Shown: piece by piece, positions 8,023 through 16,270 of the stretch
How positions within the stretch are numbered: the stretch's first letter is position 1
How the letters are laid out: each line of letters opens with the position of its first letter
NCBI RefSeq assembly: GCF_016918565.1
Contig: NZ_JAFFQD010000044.1
Span: 1-36,949, forward strand
DNA: 36,949 nt
Direction of reading: 5' to 3'
DNA from: Desulfogranum marinum
Lineage (GTDB): Bacteria; Desulfobacterota; Desulfobulbia; Desulfobulbales; Desulfobulbaceae
Made by a program: the position numbers and the translations under genes
Notes under the pieces: model-generated
What the model was told of the DNA's origin: nothing
What the model saw: the letters and a program-made list of their open reading frames with translations, nothing else
Databases searched by the model: none

Positions 8023-9972
8023 ATGAGTACTTACGTTACCACACCTATTTATTACGTGAATGCCATGCCTCACCTTGGGCATGCCTATACAACCATTGTT
8101 ACAGATACATACAGTCGTTTCCGTCGGCTGTGTGGTGATGATGTCCGCTTTCAAACCGGTACTGATGAGCATGGGGAAAAAATAGCAGAAGCAGCTGCAA
8201 AAGACGGCATCTCTCCGCGTGAATACGTGGATAAAATTTCCGCCCGGTTCCAGGCTACCTGGCCGACACTCTCTGTTGCCCAGGATTATACTATCCGTAC
8301 TACCGACAAAGACCATGTCAAGACTGTGCAGGATATTCTGCAGCAGGTGTATGATAACGGGGATATCTATTTTAGTGAATACTCCGGCCACTACTGTCAG
8401 GGATGTGAACGGTTTTTGACCGAGAAGGAACTGGTTGACGGCAAGTGTCCTGACCACCAGGTTGCTCCGAAGCAGATCTCTGAGCAGAATTATTTCTTCA
8501 GGATGTCCAAGTATCAGGACTGGCTGGTGGAACATATTAAAGCCAATCCCGAATATATAACCCCGGAACGTTACCGAAACGAGGTGCTTTCTTTTTTGAG
8601 CGAACCGTTGGAGGATTTGTGTATTTCAAGGCCTACCTCCCGGCTGACCTGGGGGATTCCACTGCCGTTTGATGATAAATTTGTCACCTATGTCTGGTTT
8701 GATGCCTTAATCAATTACCTCACTGGAATTGGCTATCCGAATGGACCTGATTTTGAAAAATACTGGTCTGTGGCAGAACATGTGATTGCCAAGGATATCC
8801 TGAAACCGCATGCGATCTACTGGCCAACCATGATAAAGGCCATGGGGCTGCCACCCTATAAAAGGCTGCATGTTCATGGATACTGGAATGTGGACGAGAC
8901 CAAAATGTCCAAATCCATCGGCAATGTCATTCGACCTCATGACCTGATTGATGCATATGGGGTGGACACGGTTCGCTACTTTGTGCTTCGTGAGATGAGT
9001 TTTGGCTTGGATTCATCGTTTTCCACCGAGGCCATCATTGCCAGGCAGAATTCAGATCTTGCCAATGATCTTGGTAACCTGTTTTCGCGTTCCCTGACCA
9101 TGATCGTCAAGTATGCTGACGGCAAGGTACCTGCGCCGGATCAGGACCAGATAAGCGAAAGTGATCGTGAGCTGATGCTTGCCCTGGAAAAAATGCTTGT
9201 TACCTATGAGCAGCAGATGCAGCAGTTTAATTTCCACAAGGCTTTACAGGCAGTATGGGAAGTCATTGGGTTGCTCAACCGCTATATTGTGACCAATGCC
9301 CCTTGGGAGCTCGCCAAAGATGAGACTCAAGCCAAGCGATTGAACAATGTACTTTATTCCCTTGCCGAGGCCCTACGAATAATTACCTTAGTATTGCGGC
9401 CCATTATGCCTGATGCTGCCGAGAAAATGGCTGTAGCGCTTGGTCTTGGTGAAGCCTTGCAGAAAGCCACTCTACCCGAGGCCGGCAAATGGGGCGGGAG
9501 CGAAGTCGGCACTGCGATTTCTTCTCCGAAACAGTTGTTTCCACGTATGGAAAAGAAAAAAGAACAGCCAAAACAAGCGCAGCCCGAGCAGTCAAAAAAA
9601 GGGAAAAAGAAAAAGGAACAGCAAATAACTGAAGACGGCTTGGTCACCTTTGACCAGTTTGGTAAGTTTGAGCTGCGAGTTGCAGAAATAACGGCAGCAG
9701 ATACAATTCCAAAGGCTGATCGATTGTTGAAGCTCACCGTGCTGGCCCCTGAAAAACGTACTATTGTGGCTGGTATTGCCGAGCATTACAGCCCGGAAGA
9801 GCTGATCGGCAAACAAGTTATTATTGTCGCCAACCTGAAACCTGCTAAACTACGGGGCGTCTTATCACAGGGCATGGTGTTGGCTGCAAAAGAGAAGTTG
9901 GAAGACGGTACCGAAAAGCTGGTGCTGTCTACCGTAGCGGGATCGATAGCTCCAGGAAGTCGGGTTGCCTGA
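8023..9972 (+). CDS. metG: Methionyl-tRNA synthetase with C-terminal tRNA-binding domain
   Basis: This class I synthetase attaches methionine to tRNA-Met. The HIGH motif reads HLGH (residues 17-20) and KMSKS is intact at about 294-298. A connective-peptide zinc knuckle is visible as CQGC (C125, C128) and CPDH (C142, H145). The anticodon-binding helical domain follows. After it come a lysine/glutamine-rich linker (around residues 505-540) and a Trbp111-like OB-fold tRNA-binding domain (DQFGKFELRVAEI...KADRLLKLTV...GMVLAA). The 649-residue length is normal for the dimeric form with this appendix. The ATG at 8023 fits the family N-terminus, although no Shine-Dalgarno sequence is visible. Confidence 0.97.
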   Translation: MSTYVTTPIYYVNAMPHLGHAYTTIVTDTYSRFRRLCGDDVRFQTGTDEHGEKIAEAAAKDGISPREYVDKISARFQATWPTLSVAQDYTIRTTDKDHVKTVQDILQQVYDNGDIYFSEYSGHYCQGCERFLTEKELVDGKCPDHQVAPKQISEQNYFFRMSKYQDWLVEHIKANPEYITPERYRNEVLSFLSEPLEDLCISRPTSRLTWGIPLPFDDKFVTYVWFDALINYLTGIGYPNGPDFEKYWSVAEHVIAKDILKPHAIYWPTMIKAMGLPPYKRLHVHGYWNVDETKMSKSIGNVIRPHDLIDAYGVDTVRYFVLREMSFGLDSSFSTEAIIARQNSDLANDLGNLFSRSLTMIVKYADGKVPAPDQDQISESDRELMLALEKMLVTYEQQMQQFNFHKALQAVWEVIGLLNRYIVTNAPWELAKDETQAKRLNNVLYSLAEALRIITLVLRPIMPDAAEKMAVALGLGEALQKATLPEAGKWGGSEVGTAISSPKQLFPRMEKKKEQPKQAQPEQSKKGKKKKEQQITEDGLVTFDQFGKFELRVAEITAADTIPKADRLLKLTVLAPEKRTIVAGIAEHYSPEELIGKQVIIVANLKPAKLRGVLSQGMVLAAKEKLEDGTEKLVLSTVAGSIAPGSRVA

Positions 9973-10058
9973 TACGGCGGTACTAGTGATTTACAATGCA
10001 GGTGAACGAGTAGCTCTCTTCCCTGCGGGTACAATACAAAATATACAGGAAATATTTT

Positions 10059-10355
10059 ATGTTCATGCTGAGTAATTTTCTTTTGGCTGTAGCAAAATTA
10101 TTAAACTTTGTGCTGAGTGCCTATATCTGGGTTATAATCGGCCGTGCGGTTATTTCATGGGTCAATGCTGATCCTTATAACCCAATCGTCCGTTTTCTCA
10201 TCCAGATCACAGAACCGGTACTTTCTAAAATCCGCAGAGTGCTGCCCCCCATGGGCGGGCTTGATTTAAGCCCAATGCTCCTCATTCTTGCGGTCATTTT
10301 TCTGCAGAGCTTTTTGGTGCCGACCCTGCAGCAGATAGCCATGGCACTGCAGTAA
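10059..10355 (+). CDS. YggT family membrane protein
   Basis: This small protein has two hydrophobic segments (about residues 5-30 and 65-95) separated by the family motif region VISWVNADPYNPIVRFLIQITEPVL and RRVLPPMGGLDLSPML. YggT proteins are inner-membrane proteins whose role is poorly defined; links to osmotic tolerance and cell division-associated loci have been described. An in-frame ATG two codons later (10065) is equally possible. The DUF167 gene follows after 13 bases, a very common pairing (yggT-yggU), which supports both calls. Confidence 0.9.
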   Translation: MFMLSNFLLAVAKLLNFVLSAYIWVIIGRAVISWVNADPYNPIVRFLIQITEPVLSKIRRVLPPMGGLDLSPMLLILAVIFLQSFLVPTLQQIAMALQ

Positions 10356-10368
10356 GGTTTCGTTTGAG

Positions 10369-10656
10369 GTGAAGCCTTGGAGTATTCATAATGATGGGGC
10401 GGTGGTCAATGTCTATGTCCAACCCAGAGCCAGTAAAAATGAGGTCGCCGGGATACACGGTGACGCAATAAAAATTCGTTTGACCACCCCACCGGTAGAC
10501 GGCAAGGCCAACAAGGCCTTGCTTGCTTTTTTCGCCAAGCTGCTGCATGTATCAAAGTCCTCGGTCTCCTTACAGAGTGGCCACCAAAACCGTAACAAAG
10601 TAATTAAGATAACAGGCATTAAAGAAGAGCAACTTCGAACTGCCCTCGATATTTAA
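10369..10656 (+). CDS. DUF167 (YggU) family protein
   Basis: The 95-residue protein shows the family signatures VNVYVQPRASKNEVAG, IKIRLTTPPVDGKANKAL and SVSLQSGHQNRNKVIKI. The start codon is GTG at 10369, giving MKPWSIHNDG. DUF167 proteins are small, widespread and of unknown function, usually next to yggT as here. A truncated type A element (copy 2) starts about 50 bases after the stop. Confidence 0.9.
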   Translation: MKPWSIHNDGAVVNVYVQPRASKNEVAGIHGDAIKIRLTTPPVDGKANKALLAFFAKLLHVSKSSVSLQSGHQNRNKVIKITGIKEEQLRTALDI

Positions 10657-10704
10657 AAGCTCATTTTTTAAATATTTCTATTCCGGGAAAGGTTGGGAGT
10701 AGGT

Positions 10705-10785
10705 AGGAGGTAGGGGACTGATTTTTTTTCATGGCTTTTTATGAAAATTAGATAGCGTAGACTTCGATCTGTCTCCCTAGGTTTA
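10705..10785 (-). repeat. Type A palindromic element, copy 2 (truncated)
   Basis: Read on the plus strand: GGTAGGGGACTGATTTTTTTTC, ATGGCTTTTTATGAAAATTA, then a 17-bp insertion GATAGCGTAGACTTCGA, then TCTGTCTCCC. This is about half of the element, without terminal repeats. The same 17-bp insertion recurs at about 11590 and 17127. Confidence 0.7.
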
Positions 10786-10817
10786 GTGGGGGAAGGAGTG
10801 AAGCTTAAGGACAATGT

Positions 10818-11510
10818 ATGAGCGAGCAACAAGAAGAGAAAATTATCCTGGCAAACTGGAAGGCTAATTTTTCACCATCACGAGCTGCACAGTGGTGTGA
10901 AGAGTTTAGCGCCGCGTATCAACCTGTTGCAGGTATGGAAGTGGTCATTGCAGTACCATTTTTATGCATGGAGGAAGTCGGCCGTAGATTGAATGAGCTT
11001 GAAGGCGTATCGCTTGCAGCGCAAACCGTGTCTCCCTATCCGCAAGGAAGCTATTCCGGTTCGACACCTGCTGCCTGGCTCCGAGGTCTTGCTAAGTATG
11101 CGCTGCTCGGGCACCGTGAACGGCGCGATTATTTTCATGAAACTGCCCAGGATGTGGCAAAACAGGTATATGAATCATTGGCTGAGGAATTGGTGCCCAT
11201 AGTCTGTGTCGACCAGGACAATATTAATGCACAGACGGCTATTTTTGATACAGAGGATCTATTAAAAATACGGTGGGCGTACACCCCAAAAGATGCCGAA
11301 CAGCTGGAACGAGCCCATGGCAATCAATCCATTGAAACTGCGGTGTCCAGTATCTCAAAAAAGGTCGGCCACCAACCGGTCCTGTACGGAGGTGGAGTCA
11401 ACAACAGCAATGGAGGCCAGATCCTCGAACTACCAGGGGTACAAGGCATCATGCTTGGTAGAGGCTGCCTTGATGCCGCTGCCTTTGCGAAATTGGTTCA
11501 GTCAGTTTAA
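10818..11510 (+). CDS. Triosephosphate-isomerase-like protein lacking the catalytic glutamate
   Basis: The protein has a TIM-barrel with clear homology to triosephosphate isomerase. It keeps NWK (residues 13-15, the substrate-binding lysine), AQTVSPYPQGSYSG, LLGHRERR (His99, normally GHSERR) and the phosphate-binding LYGGGVNN...GIMLGRGCLD. Where active enzymes read AYEPVWAIGTG, it reads AYTPKDAEQL: the catalytic Glu is Thr156 and most of the mobile loop 6 is missing. At 230 residues it is about 20 shorter than bacterial TpiA. Isomerase activity is therefore unlikely, and it is best seen as a diverged paralogue of unknown function. Its stop codon (11508-11510) lies inside a type A element. The start at 10818 follows a weak AAGGA. 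Confidence 0.82.
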   Translation: MSEQQEEKIILANWKANFSPSRAAQWCEEFSAAYQPVAGMEVVIAVPFLCMEEVGRRLNELEGVSLAAQTVSPYPQGSYSGSTPAAWLRGLAKYALLGHRERRDYFHETAQDVAKQVYESLAEELVPIVCVDQDNINAQTAIFDTEDLLKIRWAYTPKDAEQLERAHGNQSIETAVSSISKKVGHQPVLYGGGVNNSNGGQILELPGVQGIMLGRGCLDAAAFAKLVQSV

Positions 11511-11686
11511 ACCCGGGAGACAGATTAATTTTCATAAAAAACCATGAAAAAAAATCAGTCCCCTACCTCAGTACTGAGAAATTTAGATAGCGAAGACTTC
11601 GATCTGTCTCCCGGGTTTAAAGAGAAATAAAATCAGTCCCCTGTCTGTTTTGGTAGATAATTGGCTGAGTTTTGTACGTAATCAGA
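11506..11686 (+). repeat. Type A palindromic element, copy 3
   Basis: It starts abruptly in TTTAAACCCGGGAGACAG, which supplies the stop codon of the preceding gene. It continues through both palindromes and ends in the terminal repeat GGCTGAGTTTTGTACGTAATC(AGA). The second CTGTCTCCC arm carries the GATAGCGAAGACTTCGA insertion. The left terminal repeat is absent. The whole spacer between the TIM-like gene and htpX is this element. Confidence 0.82.
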
Positions 11687-11700
11687 TTTTCTTTTGCCCA

Positions 11701-12534
11701 CTACATAGCCATCAACCGCCTTATCCTCTCCTCCATAGGCGGATGAGTGGAAAAAAGGTTGGCTATTGACCCACCTTTAAGTGGATTCACAATATACATC
11801 TGCGCAGAAGCAGGATTAACATCCATGGGGATCTGCTCGTTGGCACTTGATAGCTTGTTCAATGCGCTGGCAAGTGATTGCGGATGACCGCAAATCTCAG
11901 CACCGGTGGCATCTGCAATATATTCCCGACTCCTGGAAATCGCCATTTGGATTAGCGACGCAGCCAAAGGCGCAACAATCATCATCACAATCGCAACTAT
12001 AGGGTTGCCTCCTTCGTCGTCATTGCTTCTTCCCCCGAAAATCATTGCCCATTGGGCCATGGTTGCCAGGTAAGAGATAGCTCCTGCCATAACCGCAGCA
12101 ATGGAGCCAATCAGGATGTCACGATTTTTAATGTGCGCCAGCTCGTGGGCAAGCACCCCTTCCAACTCATCCCGGTTAAGCACCCGCATAATGCCGGTTG
12201 TAACCGCTACCGCAGCATGATCAGGATTCCTGCCGGTCGCAAAGGCATTGGGAGTCTGGTTATCAACCACATATATCTTTGGTTTGGGAAGTTGTGCTCG
12301 AGCCGCAAGCGATGCGACCATGTTATGCAGGTCCGGTGCCTCAGCCTCTGAAACCTCCCTGGCCTTATTCATGGCCAGGGCCATTTTATCTGAATTCCAG
12401 TAGGCAAAAAAGTTTAATCCCACAGCAAACAAGAGGGCAATCATCATGCCTTGCTGCCCACCCATAGCCTGTCCTGCAACCATGAAAAGAGCAGTTAATG
12501 CTGCCATTAAAATGAATGTTTTCATTGTATTCAT
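11701..12534 (-). CDS. htpX: HtpX membrane zinc metalloprotease (M48B)
   Basis: HtpX is an inner-membrane quality-control endopeptidase. Two N-terminal transmembrane segments (about residues 5-22 and 28-46) are followed by the zinc-binding HELAH motif (130-134). A second pair of hydrophobic segments follows, and the third zinc ligand is in SREYIADATGAE. The C-terminus ends in FSTHPPMEERIRRLMAM, typical of the family, and the 277-residue length is normal. The start at 12534 is supported by an excellent AGGAGGGG five to six bases upstream. The gene is convergent with the TIM-like gene. No heat-shock promoter could be read with confidence. Confidence 0.95.
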   Translation of the reverse strand: MNTMKTFILMAALTALFMVAGQAMGGQQGMMIALLFAVGLNFFAYWNSDKMALAMNKAREVSEAEAPDLHNMVASLAARAQLPKPKIYVVDNQTPNAFATGRNPDHAAVAVTTGIMRVLNRDELEGVLAHELAHIKNRDILIGSIAAVMAGAISYLATMAQWAMIFGGRSNDDEGGNPIVAIVMMIVAPLAASLIQMAISRSREYIADATGAEICGHPQSLASALNKLSSANEQIPMDVNPASAQMYIVNPLKGGSIANLFSTHPPMEERIRRLMAM

Positions 12535-12589
12535 GGGACCCCTCCTGGTTAATCTAAAAGGTCAATAGACTGATTATTACAAGGTGTAA

Positions 12590-12630
12590 CGTAGGGTGGA
12601 TAAGCGCAGCGCATCCACGCGGAATTCTAC
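12590..12630. repeat. Half copy of the GTGGATAAGCGCAGCGC palindrome
   Basis: GTAGGGTGGATAAGCGCAGCGCATCCACGCGGAAT lies upstream of htpX and matches the left arm of the full palindrome at 16030-16125. Similar sequences are common dispersed repeats in Proteobacteria-like genomes. Here it abuts type A copy 4. Confidence 0.65.
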
Positions 12631-12631
12631 A

Positions 12632-12788
12632 CTCGGGAGACAGATTAATTTCTCAGTACTGAGGTAGGGGACTGATTTTTTTTCATGGTTTTTTATGAAA
12701 ATTAATCTGTCTCCCGGTTTAAAAGAGAAATAAAATCAGTCCCCTGTCTGCTTCGATTGATAAATGGTTGAGTTTAGTACGTAATCAA
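12632..12788 (-). repeat. Type A palindromic element, copy 4 (rearranged)
   Basis: It contains CGGGAGACAGATTAATTTC, TCAGTACTGAGGTAGGGGACTG, TTTTTCATGG...ATGAAAATTAATCTGTCTCCC, AAATCAGTCCCC and a degenerate terminal repeat GGTTGAGTTTAGTACGTAATCA. The left terminal repeat is missing. It fills the spacer between hpt (downstream end) and the htpX upstream region. Confidence 0.78.
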
Positions 12789-12835
12789 ATAAATAAGTAT
12801 TTTCGCTAAAAAATGACAGAAGTAAAAGCGTGGAA

Positions 12836-13354
12836 TCAGCCATCAAGCGAGAATATTTCCGGCAAATTACGATATATTTCAGCATGGTCCAAACCATAGC
12901 CAATCAGAAACCCCTTGTTGAGAGAAAATCCTGGGTAATCAATGGACACATCAACGGCTCTTCGTTCGGTTTTGTCTATTAAGGTGCAGACTTTCACGGA
13001 ATTTGCACCAATCTCAGCAAAATGATTTATCAACCACGCCATAGTGTGGCCAGTGTCCACAATGTCTTCCACAAGGATCACATCTTTTCCCTTAAGATCA
13101 ATCTCGGATGGCTTGGACAAACGAATTGTCCCGGAAGAATGGGTAGCATCGCCATAACTGGCAACACGGATAAAATCTATTTCCAGGTCCAGGTCAATTG
13201 CCCGGCAAAGATCTGCTAAAAATATAAAAGCGCCATTAAGAACGCCAAGCAACACAACTTTTTTACCACTATAATCCGCAGTAATTTGTTTGCCAAGCTC
13301 GTGTATGCGGTCGTTAATCGCAACCTTGCTAAGAACTTCTTTTCTTTTACCCAT
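12836..13354 (-). CDS. hpt: Hypoxanthine phosphoribosyltransferase
   Basis: This purine-salvage enzyme transfers ribose-5-phosphate from PRPP to hypoxanthine or guanine. The PRPP motif VILVEDIVDTGHTM is intact, and the N-terminal LGVLNGAFIFLADL supplies the pyrophosphate loop. DFIRVASYGDATHSSG is the flexible loop and DYPGFSLNKGFLIGYGLD binds the purine. The 172-residue length is typical for the HGPRT family (TIGR01203). The start at 13354 is the only sensible ATG. The gene reads in the same direction as the upstream prsT-like gene but is separated from it by foldback element C copy 2, so separate transcription is likely. Confidence 0.95.
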   Translation of the reverse strand: MGKRKEVLSKVAINDRIHELGKQITADYSGKKVVLLGVLNGAFIFLADLCRAIDLDLEIDFIRVASYGDATHSSGTIRLSKPSEIDLKGKDVILVEDIVDTGHTMAWLINHFAEIGANSVKVCTLIDKTERRAVDVSIDYPGFSLNKGFLIGYGLDHAEIYRNLPEIFSLDG

Positions 13355-13406
13355 TATGATTAGTTTTTAACCTGCCTATAAATAAGTAATTTTCAACCTA
13401 TACCTA

Positions 13407-13551
13407 AAGAGTGCTTTGAATAATTAGGGATTTTGTCCAAGGTCAAGGCATGCGATAAAAAATACCACAGGTATATAAATAATATTCCGAGGATATTTTT
13501 TTGAGCATAACGCCGAGATTGGGCGAAATAACAATTATTCAAGGTGCTCTT
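13407..13551. repeat. Foldback element C, copy 2 (about 145 bp), overlapping the prsT 3' end
   Basis: This is the reverse-complement relative of 2643-2788. The shared core reads, on the minus strand, CGCCCAATCTC...CCTCGGAATAT...CCTGTGG...GACCTTG. Its terminal arms TTGAATAATT (13416-13425) and AATTATTCAA (13533-13542) pair perfectly, although they differ from copy 1 at three positions. The right arm includes the last codons and the TAA stop of the TPR lipoprotein gene. Confidence 0.72.
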
Positions 13552-15838
13552 GTTTCCACTCCCTCAGCAAAACATTAGCAGTTTCCTTTTCACTAAACGA
13601 CTGTTGACTGGCAACCACCTGCTCCATCTGCTCAATTGCCTCATCTTTCTTTTCTTCGCCAAACAAAGCAAGTGCAAGATGATAACGAAGAATAGGGTTG
13701 TTTTTATCGACTTCCACAGCCTGGGCAAATTCATTACGAGCAAGACTGTAGGAACCGCGCTTGTAATGCACCCATCCGAGCGTATCTATAATATGCGCGT
13801 TGTCCGGCAATTCCTGCTTGGCAATCATAGCTAAACGTAAAGCTTCACCAAGATCAGGATCAGCGCTTTCAGCAATCATCCAGGCCAGATTATTGGCCGC
13901 AGGCGCGAAATTAGGATTACGCTGGAGCGCATTTTTATACGCCTCCATGGCCAATTCGGTTTTTCCTGTTTGTTCGTAGATAGCACCGAGGCCCATGTAA
14001 GCGCCAATGGTGTCTGGTTGTTTCGCGAGCAAATCTTTATATTCGGCAATGGCCTGCTCTGTTTTTCCCTGTTTGGTCAGGATGAGGGCGCTCATCGCAT
14101 AAGGGCGCGGGTTTTGCGGGTCAAGTTCCTGCGCTGTTTTATATGCTTCTAATGCTTTTTCAGGCTGATTTGAACTGAGCATAAGATTGGCAAATAAAAT
14201 CTGCAATCCGGCGCTGTCCGGAGCCTTGTCTATTTGCTTGCGAGTCATCGCAATTAAGGCGTCTTTGTCTTGGCCTTTTTCTTGCGACAGTTTCAGTAAA
14301 AAGGTAAACGCTTTTGCATTGCCTGGTTGAACAGCCATTATTTTTTCAAAAGCTTCTTTAGCTTTATCCGGTTGTTTCAAACCAAGATAAGCCAAGCCAA
14401 GGTTGCCTAATATTTCAGGATTGTTCGGCACCTTTGCGTCAAGTTCGGAGAACATCTTTTCCGCATTTTCAAATTCCTTGGAAAAAAGGACTCCTTTTGC
14501 AAGCAGCATAGCGGCCTGGAAATTTTTCGAATCGATTTTTAAGGCAATGGCAGCCTCTTTTTTCGCTTCGTCAAAATTACCCTCTTGCAGGAGAAGCAAG
14601 GCCAGCATGGAATGTGCCTTGGCATGGCCCGGATTTTTTTCAATCGCCTCAAGCAAGGCATTTTTAGCAAGATCAGTCTGTTTCAGGTTACTATGCGCTA
14701 TGGCCTTAACGAAAAAGACTTCACCCCATTTAGGGTAGTCACTGACCAAGGCAGATGCGATATCTAATGCCTCTTTTGGTTTGCCGTCGTTAATGTAAAA
14801 TTTGGCCTGCACAAGCTTGGCACCACCGTTTTTAGGGTTGGTGCTCAGTACTTCTTCCATTATCTGTTTGGCCTGCTCAAATTGACGTTGTTCAAAATAG
14901 AAGTCAGCAAGTTTTGCTTTAATGTTTTCCGGAGTTTCAGAAATCTCAATCGCCTCTTTGTACAGATCTTCGGCTTCCTGCTTTTTGCCGCGTTTGCTAA
15001 AAAAATCAGCCACAGAAACTTTGAGCCCGGCATTATCGGGAGCTATTTCCATTGCCTTAAGCAGTTTTTGCTCGGCACCATCGATATCGTTTTGCCGCAG
15101 GGACAGAGAGGCCATCTGCAGATACGGCTGCGGTGATTCCGGAAAAGCTGCAGCCATATCTCCTAATACCTTTTGAGCTTTATCAAACTGCTGTTGACTC
15201 ATATAAAACGAAACCAAGGTAACGTAGTTCCCTTGTTTCTGGTTGTTTATCTCCAGCGCTTTGGTAAAGGCGGATTCTGCTCCATCGTATTCTTTTTTAA
15301 CGGCTAAAATTCTTCCCTTGATGGAATAAAGGCGGTCTTCGTCGGGCGCGATGGCCAGAGCTTTATCAATACTCTCCAAAGCCAGGTCGGCATTGCCATC
15401 TATAAGTTCCAGATTGGCAAGCAGGGCCAGTCCATCTTTATTATTCGGATCTTTGGCCAGTACATCCTCAAGGCTGGTTCTCGCCTCTTCTTTTTGTCGT
15501 CCAAGCAGATAAAATTCGGCAGTCTTTACTTTTGCGTCAAGATTGTCAGGATCAAGTGTTGCCGCACGCTGTAGCTCTCCAAAGGCTTGACGAGGATTGC
15601 CGTTCTCCAAATACAGAAGACCCAGTTGATAACGGGCCTCAGCAAATTTCGGATCTATCTGGATGGCATTGCGGAGTTCAATTATTGCTTCTTTGTCCTT
15701 GGCCTGCTCAATATAGACCATGGCCTTTTTAAAGTGGATTTCCTTGTCCTTGGCAGGATCCTTACAGCCGGATAAAAGCGCCAATAAAGTAATAACTACA
15801 ATGGCTACAGTATAATAACCCAAGCTTCTCATTCGCAT
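13535..15838 (-). CDS. TPR-repeat lipoprotein of the exosortase/EPS system (PrsT-like)
   Basis: The signal peptide ends in a lipobox (LLSGC, Cys25), so the protein is predicted to be lipid-anchored in the envelope. Nearly the whole mature chain is tandem tetratricopeptide repeats (about 20; for example AEARYQLGLLYLENGNPRQA and PAAANNLAWMIAESADPDLGEAL). This matches the PrsT family of giant TPR lipoproteins linked to PEP-CTERM/XrtA loci. At 767 residues it is shorter than the approximately 900 typical of PrsT. The start at 15838 has GGAG five to six bases upstream. It is divergent from the export-protein gene that opens the EPS locus. A scaffold role in polysaccharide export is inferred. Confidence 0.8.
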   Translation of the reverse strand: MRMRSLGYYTVAIVVITLLALLSGCKDPAKDKEIHFKKAMVYIEQAKDKEAIIELRNAIQIDPKFAEARYQLGLLYLENGNPRQAFGELQRAATLDPDNLDAKVKTAEFYLLGRQKEEARTSLEDVLAKDPNNKDGLALLANLELIDGNADLALESIDKALAIAPDEDRLYSIKGRILAVKKEYDGAESAFTKALEINNQKQGNYVTLVSFYMSQQQFDKAQKVLGDMAAAFPESPQPYLQMASLSLRQNDIDGAEQKLLKAMEIAPDNAGLKVSVADFFSKRGKKQEAEDLYKEAIEISETPENIKAKLADFYFEQRQFEQAKQIMEEVLSTNPKNGGAKLVQAKFYINDGKPKEALDIASALVSDYPKWGEVFFVKAIAHSNLKQTDLAKNALLEAIEKNPGHAKAHSMLALLLLQEGNFDEAKKEAAIALKIDSKNFQAAMLLAKGVLFSKEFENAEKMFSELDAKVPNNPEILGNLGLAYLGLKQPDKAKEAFEKIMAVQPGNAKAFTFLLKLSQEKGQDKDALIAMTRKQIDKAPDSAGLQILFANLMLSSNQPEKALEAYKTAQELDPQNPRPYAMSALILTKQGKTEQAIAEYKDLLAKQPDTIGAYMGLGAIYEQTGKTELAMEAYKNALQRNPNFAPAANNLAWMIAESADPDLGEALRLAMIAKQELPDNAHIIDTLGWVHYKRGSYSLARNEFAQAVEVDKNNPILRYHLALALFGEEKKDEAIEQMEQVVASQQSFSEKETANVLLREWKQEHLE

Positions 15839-16029
15839 GACGACTCCGTCGAATTTGAGTAATAAAAATTGTGCATGTACGGCACCTTATCAAAATATGA
15901 AGGAAAAAAAAAGTTTGCTTTTCAGTAAATAATTGAATACTTCGGGAAAAGACAATTTTTGTGGTGCGCCCTTTTGAAGAGACGCTCCAATTCGCACTTG
16001 TCAATATCTGTGGATTTTAGCAAGAGAGT

Positions 16030-16125
16030 ACGTCGTATGGGTGGATAAGCGCAGCGCGTCCACGCGGAATCAGTAGCCTGTCATTCGTGGATGCGCTATC
16101 GTTTAGCACCCTACGCTTGCCACCG
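16030..16125. repeat. Dispersed GTGGATAAGCGCAGCGC palindrome in the divergent prsT/export spacer
   Basis: The left arm CGTATGGGTGGATAAGCGC...GTCCACG and the right arm CGTGGATGCGCTATCG...CACCCTACG form an imperfect hairpin of about 95 bp. A half copy is at 12590-12630. The rest of the spacer (15839-16029 and 16126-16200) shows no gene. Confidence 0.7.
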
Positions 16126-16200
16126 AGCATTATTTTCTAGTATGCCGCCCGAACTGGGTCCAAATATCATCTATGGACGAGCACAATGAATTTCGCCTGC

Positions 16201-16229
16201 TTGACCTCTCTTTACTTTACAGGTAACAT
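16201..16229 (+). promoter_or_regulatory. Candidate sigma-70-type promoter of the EPS locus
   Basis: TTGACC (16201-16206), a 17-bp spacer and TAACAT (16224-16229) lie about 40 bases before the export-protein start. This is a good match in spacing and fair in sequence. It is prediction only, but it is the best candidate in the divergent region. Confidence 0.4.
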
Positions 16230-16270
16230 ATTCTAATTCCATTTTTTCAGAAAAAATCATGGAGCGAAAA

